Assembly (NCBI GenBank): GCA_012103295.1 | Contig: WLXB01000002.1 | Location: forward strand, 1 to 64,000 | Source of the DNA: Alphaproteobacteria bacterium | Lineage (GTDB): Bacteria; Pseudomonadota; Alphaproteobacteria; Rhodospirillales; Rhodospirillaceae | DNA: 64,000 bases | Reading direction: 5' to 3' | In this document: positions 34,638 through 46,884 of the stretch, piece after piece | Layout: every line of letters starts with the position of its first letter | How positions within the stretch are numbered: the first letter of the stretch is position 1 | Position numbers and translations under genes: made by a program | The notes under the pieces: model-generated | Databases searched by the model: none | Seen by the model: the letters and a program-made list of their open reading frames with translations, nothing else | What the model was told of the DNA's origin: nothing

Positions 34638-37079
34638 TTAGAAGTTGGTCAGGAACTTGAGACCAAACTCTCTCTTGCGAGGCAGGGTGGCAAAGTTCTT
34701 GCGGTTCGCAGAACCGAAGATGCTTGTCGTACCAACCGCCGTGTTGTGGCTGAGGTCGTTGGTCAGGTTGGAACCATAGAGCTCAACGGCGAAGTTGTCG
34801 CTGATGTCCGCATGGATCCGGGCGTTGAACTTCCAGTAGCTGGCCACTTTGTTGTACTCAAAGTTATCAACGAAGAAGTTGCCCTGGTAGATACTGTCGA
34901 CACGGAGCCAGAGATCATTCTCCATACCGGCCAACTCACCAAGCTGGAAGGTTGTTGAAATGCTTCCGGTCCAATTCGGCGTATAGCGAGGACGATTGCC
35001 TACCGCAGAGATTTGCTGACCGAGAGACAACACACCGGGGTCCGTCAGTACGGCTGTGGCAACGGAACCGGCGCCTGCAAAGTCATCGAATTCGACATCG
35101 TTGTAGGAGACACCACCTGTGAGCCTAAACCAGTCGTTCGGCGTGATATCAACTTCAACGTCAATGCCCTTGATCTTTGAATCACCGGAGAGGTTGGCCG
35201 CGGTGAAGAATGGTGCTGGGCTGAGTTCGAAGAAGGTCTGGTTCTTCCAGTCCATGTGATAGAGCGCAACAGAGTAGTTGAGCCAATCGGCCGCGCGCTG
35301 TTTTACGCCCACTTCAAAGGCGGACAAAGATTGCCGAGGTGTGAAGTCACCAAGCGCTGCCGTCAGAGGCACACCTGTCGCTTCTTCGTAGTCAGTGGCG
35401 TTTGAGGCGATGCCTTGCAGATAGCTCTTCGACCAACTGGCGTAGAAGTTCATTTCGTCCGTCGGCTTATAAGACAAAATCACACGCGGCATGAAGGCAT
35501 CATACTTTTGTTCCGCATTGACCGTCGGATCGGGATCAACGCCGTTCAAAATGGAAATGCCATCATACTCGGTGACTTGCGTATCTTCGTTCCAACGGCC
35601 TTCCAGAGATACGGTGAATTCGTCGGTCACGTCGTAATCGATCGAACCGAAAACCCCGATGTTATCCCCGTCATTGAGTTGGATATTGTAGGTCGGCCCA
35701 AACGCTGCATAGGCGGACTGGTCGTTGGTCTGCTTGTAATAGCTGACCCCGAGCATATAGCGTAGGCGCTCTTCACCGCTGGAGGTGTAGCGCCCCTCTG
35801 CATAGGTATCCGTGACAGCTGTCGCGATAGCTGCGAGCCACGGGCCTCCACCAAAGATAGGCGAAGGCGTTCCGAAATTATTGTCCCACATGACAAAGTG
35901 CGTGGATTCACCGCGGGCGAACTGGGCACTGATCGTTGCGCCGTTGTCTAGGTCATAGTCACCCTTCAGATCAATGCGCCACAGCTTGTATTCTGTGCCC
36001 AGGCCATCGGGTGCACTGGGAATACCTTTACCTTCTAGCTCAGGAGGCAGCGTCTGGAAGAAGGACAAAGGATTTGAGAACAAAAAGAGCGGCGTGCTCG
36101 GCGTCAATACGCCCACGGAAGTCAGGTTGGGCTCAACCAGATCCCAGTCGGGGATGTCGCCACAGAAGGTGTTGCGGATAGAATTGGACAAATCCGTGGT
36201 GAAGGTACCGCCGCTGGATCCATCACCCACATTCCGGATTTCGCCGGAGTACGTCAGATTACAGTTGCCCGCGAGCGTATTGGCATGCTGCGACTGTTGC
36301 GCCCGAGTGTCATCGGAACGGACATAAAAGCCAGAGGCTTTGAGTTTGAAATCTTCATTGGGTTGAAACGTGGTAACGGCCGAAATCGCAGTTGTGTTCT
36401 CTTCACCGGCCGGATCGCCATTATCGTACTCAAAGTCAGCGCCTTTGCGGTTATGGGTCGCCGCAATGCGAAGGCCAACCGTATCCGTAATCGGACCGCC
36501 AACGGCTGCTGATACGTTGTAGCTGCTCTGTTGTGACGGGGAGAAATCGACAGATCCCTTGCCCGAGAATTCATCACCGGGTTCTGCCGGGATATAGTTC
36601 ACGGCACCCGCAAAGGTGTTGCGGCCGAAGAATGCGTTCTGAGGCCCTTTAATGATTTCGACACGTTCTAGATCAAATAGGGGAAGAATGCCGGCACCGT
36701 CGGAGATGTAGCCGCCATCCCAGAATACCGCGCCAGCACGGGAGGCTGGGCTAGGCTGTTGAACCGCAAGACCACGGAAACGGATAGATGGGTTTTGACG
36801 GCCACCAGAGCCACCAGGGCCAACGTTGTCGAGAACAAAGCCAGGCGTGACTTTTGAAAGCGCCTCGAGATCTCGTGCGCCCAGTGCATCCAGGGCGGCC
36901 TGGGAGAACGCGGGCACTGAGACCGGAATCGCAAGCAAGCTTGCTTCACGCTTACGAGATGTAACAGTGATTTCTTCGATGGCGAGCTGTTGAGCAACCG
37001 CTTCAGCGCCAAGCGAAGCCGAGAACATCGCAACGCTTCCGTATAGCGCTGCCTTCATCAGTGGTGATCGACGTGACAT
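34638..37079 (-). CDS. TonB-dependent outer-membrane receptor
   Basis: An 813-aa TonB-dependent transporter. A signal peptide ends near EAVAQQ (about 27-29), followed by a TonB-box-like IEEITVTSRKR, the plug (DALGARDLEALSKVTPGFVLDN, then GAGILPLFDLERVEIIKGPQNAFFGRNTFAGAVNYIPA) and a 22-strand beta barrel ending in the aromatic F (LKFLTNF). The ligand is not readable: it could be iron-siderophore, cobalamin, nickel or a polysaccharide. ATG 37079 has AGGAA eight bases upstream; the 27 residues further up are not signal-like. The gene is isolated between housekeeping loci with no TonB, ExbB or uptake partner nearby, consistent with acquisition as a single gene. Confidence 0.95.
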   Translation of the reverse strand: MSRRSPLMKAALYGSVAMFSASLGAEAVAQQLAIEEITVTSRKREASLLAIPVSVPAFSQAALDALGARDLEALSKVTPGFVLDNVGPGGSGGRQNPSIRFRGLAVQQPSPASRAGAVFWDGGYISDGAGILPLFDLERVEIIKGPQNAFFGRNTFAGAVNYIPAEPGDEFSGKGSVDFSPSQQSSYNVSAAVGGPITDTVGLRIAATHNRKGADFEYDNGDPAGEENTTAISAVTTFQPNEDFKLKASGFYVRSDDTRAQQSQHANTLAGNCNLTYSGEIRNVGDGSSGGTFTTDLSNSIRNTFCGDIPDWDLVEPNLTSVGVLTPSTPLFLFSNPLSFFQTLPPELEGKGIPSAPDGLGTEYKLWRIDLKGDYDLDNGATISAQFARGESTHFVMWDNNFGTPSPIFGGGPWLAAIATAVTDTYAEGRYTSSGEERLRYMLGVSYYKQTNDQSAYAAFGPTYNIQLNDGDNIGVFGSIDYDVTDEFTVSLEGRWNEDTQVTEYDGISILNGVDPDPTVNAEQKYDAFMPRVILSYKPTDEMNFYASWSKSYLQGIASNATDYEEATGVPLTAALGDFTPRQSLSAFEVGVKQRAADWLNYSVALYHMDWKNQTFFELSPAPFFTAANLSGDSKIKGIDVEVDITPNDWFRLTGGVSYNDVEFDDFAGAGSVATAVLTDPGVLSLGQQISAVGNRPRYTPNWTGSISTTFQLGELAGMENDLWLRVDSIYQGNFFVDNFEYNKVASYWKFNARIHADISDNFAVELYGSNLTNDLSHNTAVGTTSIFGSANRKNFATLPRKREFGLKFLTNF

Positions 37080-37392
37080 GGTTTGGTTTCCTCTTCCCGA
37101 GAGTGAGCCAATAAGGCTCGGGTATGTTGGAGACTGTAGCCAGGGTATGAACCAAGACAACGGTCCCGAAAATAATGAGCTTGACGTTTACAGAGAGAAC
37201 AATCTTGGCCCAATGGCAAGCTGTATCCCGCGGTCAGAGGATGGTTTTGTTCGGGTATTGTATTTTCACCACAGGCCGATCAATTTGTGGCGGATACATC
37301 ACGGTCGCAAACTAAATTTACCCCCACATTAGATGTGGTCATGCAGACACCGCATGGCTTGGAACGTAAATGTTATGGGTTACGCGTCGCCG
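37080..37392. other. 313-base region between TonB receptor and gyrB
   Basis: No gene supported. It contains the receptor leader, with a 5-bp hairpin GAGCC/GGCTC at 37105-37119 just upstream of its ribosome site. A 6-bp inverted repeat CCACAT/ATGTGG lies near 37325-37340, about 50-65 bases beyond the gyrB stop, without a T tract. I see no Fur-box palindrome that I would call. Confidence 0.5.
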
Positions 37393-41086
<3,694 letters not shown>

Positions 41087-41090
<4 letters not shown>

Positions 41091-42202
41091 ACCCGCATCG
41101 GCATAAGGACATAGACAGCCGATCCGTCAGAAACATCGCGAATCACCGTCGGTGACGCGGCATCAGCCATCGTAAAGCGGGCTGCGTCCCCTTCAATTTG
41201 CTGCATGATGTCGAGCAGGTAGCGTGAATTGAACCCGATCTCTAACTGACCCGCATCATAAGAGGCTTCAACCTCTTCGATGGCACTGCCGTTCTCAGGG
41301 CTTGAGGCTGACAATGTAACCAGCCCCTTTTCCATGTTGAGTTTGATCGACCGCGACTTCTCGGAGCTGATTGCCGATACGCGATCAACCGCCTTAGACA
41401 GCGTTTTACAATCTGTCTCGAGCACCTTGTCGTTGCCAGTCGGGATAACTCGTTCGTAGTCGGGGAACGTGCCGTCGATGAGCTTGGACGTTAAAATCGT
41501 GTCGCCGATGGAAAAGCGAATCTTGGCGTCAGACAAAGACACCGTGACGTCGCCTTCGGCCTCTTCGATCAACTTACGGACTTCGGCAACCGCTTTACGC
41601 GGCACAATAATACCAGGCATGCCCGCCGCCCCATCAGGCAGCGGCAGCTCTACGCGGGCCAAACGGTGACCGTCTGTCGCGACCGTACGCAGCACGTCGA
41701 CACCATCGCTGTCGGTGCCGTGGAGATAAATACCGTTCAGGTAGTAGCGGGTTTCTTCGGTGGAGATCGCGAACCGGGTGCGATCGATCAAAGACCGGAG
41801 ATCAGTCGCCGACAGACTAAAGGTATGGGAGAAATCGCCAGAAGCCAGGGCCGGGAAATCATCAACCGGGAGACAGGCCAGTTGGAACCGGGACCGCCCC
41901 GAGCTCAGAGTCAGCTGACCCTCACCACCGAACGCAAGCTCAACCTGCGCGCCATCGGGCAACTTGCGGACGATGTCATATAGGGTATGGGCTGGGGCTG
42001 TGGTCTCGCCTTTTTGGCTGACTTCAGCGGCAGCGGACTCAACAATCTCCAAATCCATGTCTGTCGCATTCAGGCTGAGGCTGCCCTTCGCAGCGTCGAG
42101 ACGGACGTTGGAGAGAATGGGAATAGTGGTGCGCCGCTCGACAACGCTCTGGACATGACCCAGAGATTTTAGGAGCGCGGACCTTTCAATAACGAGTTTC
42201 AT
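41087..42202 (-). CDS. dnaN: DNA polymerase III beta sliding clamp
   Basis: A 371-aa ring-forming clamp of the replicase. It shows the three topologically repeated domains: MKLVIERSALLKSLGHVQSVVERRTTIPILSNV at the start, the middle region RFAISTEETRYYLNGIYLH, and SRYLLDIMQQIEGD in the C domain. It ends VYVLMPMRV. A 299-base structured leader separates it from dnaA. Confidence 0.98.
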
Positions 42203-42501
42203 AAGCGGCCGTATTCTTTAGCGTTTAATAAAAGACCGCGAAGCAGAAACGCATTGCGGGTCTCGGCGAGTCCCCCACCCCTTAAAGCGGCCCTCCGCCC
42301 CTAAAAAATGGCGGAAAAGCGCCCCTTTCAGAGCCCCTGTCAATGATCTGTAGGAGAGGCGCGATCGCCGGAGAATCCACCATCGCGCGACAGGGTAGTC
42401 AGTATATCACAGGGATATCCCGAGGGTAGCGAAAAGGGCCTATTGAGGGCCGTCTCAGCCGGGCTTAAGCCGGCCGAAATACGCCCTACCGGAGGCGAAT
42501 T
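42203..42501. other. Structured 299-base interval between dnaA and dnaN
   Basis: No gene found. On the minus strand just past dnaA are GGCTTAAGCC (palindrome, 42462-42471) and a GGCC...GGCC hairpin followed by TTTT (about 42432-42452), a weak dnaA terminator. Nearer dnaN, TCCGCC/GGCGGA (42294-42299, 42310-42315) forms a 6-bp hairpin with an A/T-rich loop, in a C-rich leader. A TATACT hexamer near 42400 could be a dnaN -10 element. The interval has no DnaA box of the TTATCCACA class. Confidence 0.5.
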
Positions 42502-43947
42502 TTAGCTTTCCAGCATGCGGGTGAGCAGGTCGACGTCTTCGGCGAAGGCGATGTCCCCGGCCATCAGCTCTTCAACCTTACGAACAGCATGAATGACAGT
42601 GGTGTGATCCCGCCCACCGAAAGCCCGGCCGATCTCCGGCAACGACCGGGAAGTCAGCTGCTTCGACAAGTACATGGCGATCTGCCGAGGACGTGCAACC
42701 GTCCGGGACCGCCGCGCCGAGCTCATATCTGACAATCGGATCTGGAAGTGTTCGGCGACCCGCTTCTGAATTTCGTCCATCGTGACCCGGCGATCGTGCG
42801 CCCGAAGGAGGTCATGGAGCAGGGTGTGGGCCAACTCGAGGGAAATATCACCCCCCACCAATTGGACATTGGCGCTGAGGCGAGTGAGCGCTCCTTCAAG
42901 CTCCCTGACATTCGACGTAATGCGATGGGCCAGGAATTCTTTGACCTTCTGCGGCACCATGACGCCAAGTTGCTCAGCTTTGGCGTCTAGAATTCCAAGA
43001 CGCAGCTCAAAGGTGGTCGGGTGGAGGTCTGCAACCAAACCAGACGACAGCCGGGAGCGCAAACGGTCGCCGATCTCTTCCAAGTCAGAGGGTGACTTAT
43101 CTGCAGACAGAACAATCTGTCGGCCCTGATCAACCAGCGCATTAAACGTGTGGAAGAATTCTTCTTGGGTTGAGTCTTTTCCAGAAATGAATTGAACGTC
43201 GTCGATCATCAACACGTCGGCGGAACGGAATTGCTCTTTGAAGGACACCGTGTCGTGATTCCGGAGCGCCCGGACAAAACTGTACATGAATTTCTCAGCG
43301 GACAGATAAACCACACGACGCTGAGGTGAGCGTAGTCGAATCTGCCAGGCGATGGCATGCATAAGGTGGGTTTTGCCTAGGCCGACACCACCGTAAAGAA
43401 AGAGAGGGTTAAAACTGACGTGGTCAGAATCTGCGACCCGTTGCGCGGCGGCGTAAGCAAACTCATTTGGCTTACCGACGACAAAATTATCGAATGTATA
43501 GCGTGCATCGAGGGGCGCAGAGAGGGAGTCCGCCAGGACATCACCGCCGGCCGCCGTCGTGTTGGCTGATAGCACATGGGGTGGAGGTGGAGATTGGGTC
43601 TGAGTTTCGGTCTGGCCTTCAGGATCTGCGGGCTTGGACTCACCCGGGACCTCGACATCAACGAGGACGCGGCGCACATCAGGGTTCTCACCACTCCACA
43701 ACGCACGAATACGATCAGCGTAGTGGGTCAAAACCCAGTCGCGCATAAAGCGCGTAGAAACTTTTAAGTTAACCGCCCCGTCATTCAACCCACCGAACTC
43801 AATTGGATTGACCCAGCTTTTGTAAGCCGACTCACCGAATTCATGTTTCAGTCTGAGTTTGACGCGATGCCACTCCGCGTGACCTGACGATCCCACTTCC
43901 CCTCGTTTCACCTTGGCGTCCTTGTCGTCTTTCCCACATACCATCAC
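42502..43947 (-). CDS. dnaA: Chromosomal replication initiator protein DnaA
   Basis: A 481-aa AAA+ initiator that opens the origin. Domain I is the N-terminal HRVKLRLKHEFGESAYKSWV region; a proline-rich linker (EGQTETQTQSPPPPH) is domain II; domain III has Walker A FLYGGVGLGKTHLMHAI (about 184-200) and Walker B VLMIDDVQFISGKD. Domain IV carries the DNA-binding helix-turn-helix with the DnaA signature GRDHTTVIHAVRKVE. The start is GTG 43947 or ATG 43944. A perfect hairpin sits just upstream. Confidence 0.98.
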   Translation of the reverse strand: MMVCGKDDKDAKVKRGEVGSSGHAEWHRVKLRLKHEFGESAYKSWVNPIEFGGLNDGAVNLKVSTRFMRDWVLTHYADRIRALWSGENPDVRRVLVDVEVPGESKPADPEGQTETQTQSPPPPHVLSANTTAAGGDVLADSLSAPLDARYTFDNFVVGKPNEFAYAAAQRVADSDHVSFNPLFLYGGVGLGKTHLMHAIAWQIRLRSPQRRVVYLSAEKFMYSFVRALRNHDTVSFKEQFRSADVLMIDDVQFISGKDSTQEEFFHTFNALVDQGRQIVLSADKSPSDLEEIGDRLRSRLSSGLVADLHPTTFELRLGILDAKAEQLGVMVPQKVKEFLAHRITSNVRELEGALTRLSANVQLVGGDISLELAHTLLHDLLRAHDRRVTMDEIQKRVAEHFQIRLSDMSSARRSRTVARPRQIAMYLSKQLTSRSLPEIGRAFGGRDHTTVIHAVRKVEELMAGDIAFAEDVDLLTRMLES

Positions 43948-44373
43948 GGGTGCTGAAAATTCCCCCGCAAAAATTTTCAGCTAACGCGATCGACTCTGGG
44001 TGGTTGCACGTCCGTTTTTATCGCGATCACCGAAGCTCTTCTTTATGTGAGAGCGTTAGAATCGGGTGGCTGCGATGCAACGAACATTAGCCGTCAGTGA
44101 CCGAAAAACAAGGCGAAAGATCGCTTGACAGTTTGTCCCGAAAATCACTTATCCGAGTCACTATTCCAAACCCGGATTGATGCAGCCACAGAACGGACTT
44201 CTCGCCCAAAAAAATGAGCAAGGGGAATGATCAATCGCGCTTGAGAAACAGAATGTCACAAATCGTATCCCGCGAAATCGTCGGGACACAATAGGACAAA
44301 AATGGAACTGAAAGTTTTCTGTGGCCTGTGTTCAGAAGATGGTCACAGACGACCGGCTAACGGCAAATCCAGG
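43948..44373. other. 426-base region between rpsT and dnaA
   Basis: No gene supported. It must hold the dnaA promoter(s) and a possible rpsT 3' end; a CTGTG/CACAG hairpin without a T tract sits just past the rpsT stop. I looked for DnaA boxes of the form TTATCCACA and found none (the nearest, TTATCCGAG at about 44148, is a poor match), so I do not claim an origin here. Confidence 0.5.
43952..43981 (-). promoter_or_regulatory. Perfect hairpin in the dnaA leader, adjacent to its start
   Basis: GCTGAAAATT (43952-43961) and AATTTTCAGC (43972-43981) are perfect 10-bp inverted arms with a 10-base centre. On the dnaA mRNA this gives a hairpin whose loop is UUUGCGGGGG. The hairpin ends 5 bases upstream of the GTG (8 bases from the ATG). 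The G-rich loop is the only purine-rich element near the start, so folding may control ribosome access. Confidence 0.6.
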
Positions 44374-44640
44374 TTAGGCTGACATCGCCTTGATGCGAGC
44401 GTTCAAACGCGAGATTCTTCGGGACACAGTATTGGCATGCAAAATGCCCTTGCTGCTACCGCGCATGAGTTCTGGCATCGCTTCTTTGAACGCGTCTTTC
44501 GCCGCGGCCTGATCCCCAGCAGCAATTGCCATCTCTACCTTTTTAACAGAGGTGCGGATTCGTCCCATGCGGGCATGATTAATTTCAAACCGGCGGGCGT
44601 TGCGACGAATACGTTTCTTGGCCGAAGCGTGGTGGGCCAT
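44374..44640 (-). CDS. rpsT: 30S ribosomal protein S20
   Basis: An 88-aa very basic helical protein of the small subunit. It starts [35 protein letters not shown] and ends with [20 protein letters not shown], the S20 pattern. The rpsT-dnaA adjacency is a hallmark of alphaproteobacterial chromosomes. It has its own near-consensus promoter (44677-44705). Confidence 0.98.
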   Translation of the reverse strand: MAHHASAKKRIRRNARRFEINHARMGRIRTSVKKVEMAIAAGDQAAAKDAFKEAMPELMRGSSKGILHANTVSRRISRLNARIKAMSA

Positions 44641-44676
44641 TTGGCAATCCTGTACAATCGGGGAATCAAGGCGCGC

Positions 44677-44705
44677 CTTATAGTTAAGGCACGCCTCGAC
44701 GTCAA
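44677..44705 (-). promoter_or_regulatory. Near-consensus sigma-70 promoter of rpsT
   Basis: On the minus strand, TTGACG (44705-44700) and TATAAG (44682-44677) are separated by exactly 17 bases. Transcription would start near 44670, 30 bases before the rpsT ATG. The -10 overlaps an 11-bp inverted repeat (44670-44680 and 44685-44695, one mismatch). Confidence 0.7.
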
Positions 44706-44710
44706 CCTCT

Positions 44711-44726
44711 CAGGCGAAAACGCCTG
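44711..44726. repeat. Short hairpin between the enoyl-CoA hydratase gene and rpsT
   Basis: CAGGCG and CGCCTG are 6-bp arms around a 4-base AAAA centre, 5 bases past the stop of the enoyl-CoA hydratase gene. There is no T run on that strand; it may still block read-through. Confidence 0.35.
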
Positions 44727-44731
44727 AAAAT

Positions 44732-45508
44732 CTAGCGGTGCTTGAAGGTAGGCTGGCGCTTATCAACAAATGCCGCCATGCCCTCTTTCTGGTCTTCCAG
44801 GGCAAATGTCGCATGAAACATGCGACGCTCGAATCGAATGCCTTCGGCCAATGAGCTCTCAAAAGCACGGTTTACGGACTCTTTAGCCATCATGACCGAG
44901 GGGAGGGACATATCAGCAATACGCTCGGCGGCCTTCATGGCTTCGTCAATCAAATCGTCTGCGGGAATGACCCGGCTGACCAAACCAACGCGCTCTGCTT
45001 CACCGGCATCCATCTGGCGTCCGGTCAGCACCATGTCCATCGCCTTGGCCTTGCCCACGGCACGGGTCAGACGCTGGGTGCCACCGGCGCCAGGAATAAT
45101 ACCCAGCGTGATCTCTGGCTGACCGAACTTTGCCGTCTCTGCTGCCAGGATAATGTCGCACATCATGGCGACCTCGCAGCCGCCACCAAGCGCGTAGCCG
45201 GCGACCGCGGCAATGATCGGCTTGCGACATGTCGTAATGCGCTCCCAGCCCTTGGTGATGAATTCGCCGACATAGCAATCGACAAATGTTTTGTCCGCCA
45301 TTTCCTTAATATCGGCGCCCGCCGCAAAGGCCTTCTCACTGCCCGTGATAACAATGGCGCGCACACCATCATCGTCTTCAAAGCCGTCCAAAGCTTGGCC
45401 TAGATCGGCCACGAGACCAGACGACAGGGCGTTAAGCGCTTTCGGCCGGTTTAACGTGATTAGGCCGACGTGGCCGCGGGTTTCGACGAGAATATTTTCG
45501 TAAGCCAT
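44732..45508 (-). CDS. Enoyl-CoA hydratase
   Basis: A 258-aa crotonase that hydrates enoyl-CoA in fatty-acid or amino-acid degradation. Both catalytic glutamates are present: [12 protein letters not shown] (Glu near 114) and [16 protein letters not shown] (Glu near 134), with the oxyanion-hole region [11 protein letters not shown]. It is 23% of the way along the minus-strand replication cluster and adjacent to rpsT and mutM, the usual alphaproteobacterial order. Confidence 0.95.
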   Translation of the reverse strand: MAYENILVETRGHVGLITLNRPKALNALSSGLVADLGQALDGFEDDDGVRAIVITGSEKAFAAGADIKEMADKTFVDCYVGEFITKGWERITTCRKPIIAAVAGYALGGGCEVAMMCDIILAAETAKFGQPEITLGIIPGAGGTQRLTRAVGKAKAMDMVLTGRQMDAGEAERVGLVSRVIPADDLIDEAMKAAERIADMSLPSVMMAKESVNRAFESSLAEGIRFERRMFHATFALEDQKEGMAAFVDKRQPTFKHR

Positions 45509-45562
45509 TGGAAACAGGTGTCCTTGCGTGATGAATGTAGGGGGCTTGGAAAAGGCGGGTGT

Positions 45563-45934
45563 TTATTCGTTTGATGTTGGCTCGACGAGAAACCGGACTT
45601 CTAACACTTGGCCCTCGGCCGTGAACTCAACTTTTAATGTTTCGCCTTCTCTCTGAAATTCGGTGTCGTCAACAATTGTCCATCCCAGTTGCGGTAGCGT
45701 CTCAATATAAAATTTGAGTACTGCAGACTGCGAAACTGTGCCGACGGCGGAGGCCTGTACAATGCGGCCCTGGGGTGTGTCAAACAGGATGCTGTTCCCG
45801 ACCACCTGAGATAACCCCGTCATAAGGGGCAAATCTTCAAAACCGTAGACGAAAACGTCAGCCCCACGACTGGGTACGCCGCCCAGACAAAGGGCGAAAA
45901 GGACGGCAGAAATAATCCCAGTTCGATGTTTCAT
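45563..45934 (-). CDS. Small secreted protein of unknown function
   Basis: A 123-aa protein with a signal peptide (IISAVLFALCLGGVPSRGAD). The mature part is beta-rich (VFVYGFEDLPLMTGL, ILFDTPQGRIVQASAVG, LKVEFTAEGQVLEVRFLVEP). ATG 45934 overlaps the mutM stop (ATGA), so it is translationally coupled to mutM. I do not recognise a family; small proteins in this position between mutM and an enoyl-CoA hydratase gene occur in other alphaproteobacteria, as I recall. It is probably periplasmic. Confidence 0.75.
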   Translation of the reverse strand: MKHRTGIISAVLFALCLGGVPSRGADVFVYGFEDLPLMTGLSQVVGNSILFDTPQGRIVQASAVGTVSQSAVLKFYIETLPQLGWTIVDDTEFQREGETLKVEFTAEGQVLEVRFLVEPTSNE

Positions 45935-46767
45935 TTTTGGCACCTAGAGCAAAAGAATGTTGATCGCCCAGCCTGAACGATTCGCTTTACAAGGATACCC
46001 TCTTTTCCGTCCGGATCGCACGTACACGGCTCACCTTCGCGACCGTATACGTTCCAGCTGAACTTAAAGTACCCCAATTCGCCGGATGGCTGAGCATAGT
46101 CTCGCAACGTCGATCCACCAGCAGCGATGGCCTCGGTCAAAACATCTTTAATGACCGGAACCAAACGGTCGGACCGTTTTCCGCTCACGGTACTGGCTTT
46201 GCGGCGCGGTGATATCCCGGCGCGAAACAAAGCTTCGCAGACATAAATATTCCCCAGGCCTGCGACCACACGTTGGTCGAGAAGCGCGGCTTTAATAGAG
46301 GTGCCCTTGCCCTTAAGCGCAGCGGACAAAACCTCAGCATTAAATCTGTTGCCGAGAGGATCGGGGCCCATTTTTGCCAGGAGCTTGTGAGTGGGAAGGT
46401 CGTCCTCGGTGGTGAGGGTCAGCAGTCCAAACCGTCGTGGGTCATTGAACAACACACGGGTCCCGTCATCCGTATCAAACACAACATGATCGTGCTTGCC
46501 GGGTTGGGTCGTCTGCTGGGTAATAGCCATTCGGCCAGACATTCCAAGATGAGCCAAGGCAACTTGGCCATCATCAAGATGCATACATATGTACTTGGCC
46601 TGCCGAACAATGCGCTCAATGGTGCGACCCGTTAAGAGACCGGCCAATCCCTTTGGAAACGGAATCCGCATATTGGGACGCCTGACTTCAACATTGGAAA
46701 GGCGTCGCCCTTCAAGGACCGTCGCTAGGCCTCGGCAGGTGGTTTCAACTTCGGGCAACTCAGGCAT
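45931..46767 (-). CDS. mutM: Formamidopyrimidine-DNA glycosylase
   Basis: A 278-aa base-excision enzyme that removes 8-oxoguanine and has AP lyase activity. The N-terminal PELPEVETT carries the catalytic Pro2 and Glu3. The helix-two-turn-helix region GLGNIYVCEALFRAGI and the C-terminal zinc finger (IVQAGRSTFFCSRCQK) are present. The first zinc pair reads CTC (about 248-250), i.e. C-x-C in place of the usual C-x2-C. It is divergent from ubiE. Confidence 0.97.
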   Translation of the reverse strand: MPELPEVETTCRGLATVLEGRRLSNVEVRRPNMRIPFPKGLAGLLTGRTIERIVRQAKYICMHLDDGQVALAHLGMSGRMAITQQTTQPGKHDHVVFDTDDGTRVLFNDPRRFGLLTLTTEDDLPTHKLLAKMGPDPLGNRFNAEVLSAALKGKGTSIKAALLDQRVVAGLGNIYVCEALFRAGISPRRKASTVSGKRSDRLVPVIKDVLTEAIAAGGSTLRDYAQPSGELGYFKFSWNVYGREGEPCTCDPDGKEGILVKRIVQAGRSTFFCSRCQK

Positions 46768-46884
46768 GCGGCGGACACTGCGCCATGCCGTCCCGGTTTG
46801 TCGAGGCCCTGCGGACGGATCAGGTTACAGGCCAGGTTATAGGTATGGTTCACATAAGGCGCTTCGTTTAAGCTGCCCGGCATC

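Noticed and set aside
43948..44373. Replication origin next to dnaA
   Set aside because: No DnaA boxes and no AT-rich unwinding element visible; the closest match TTATCCGAG is poor.
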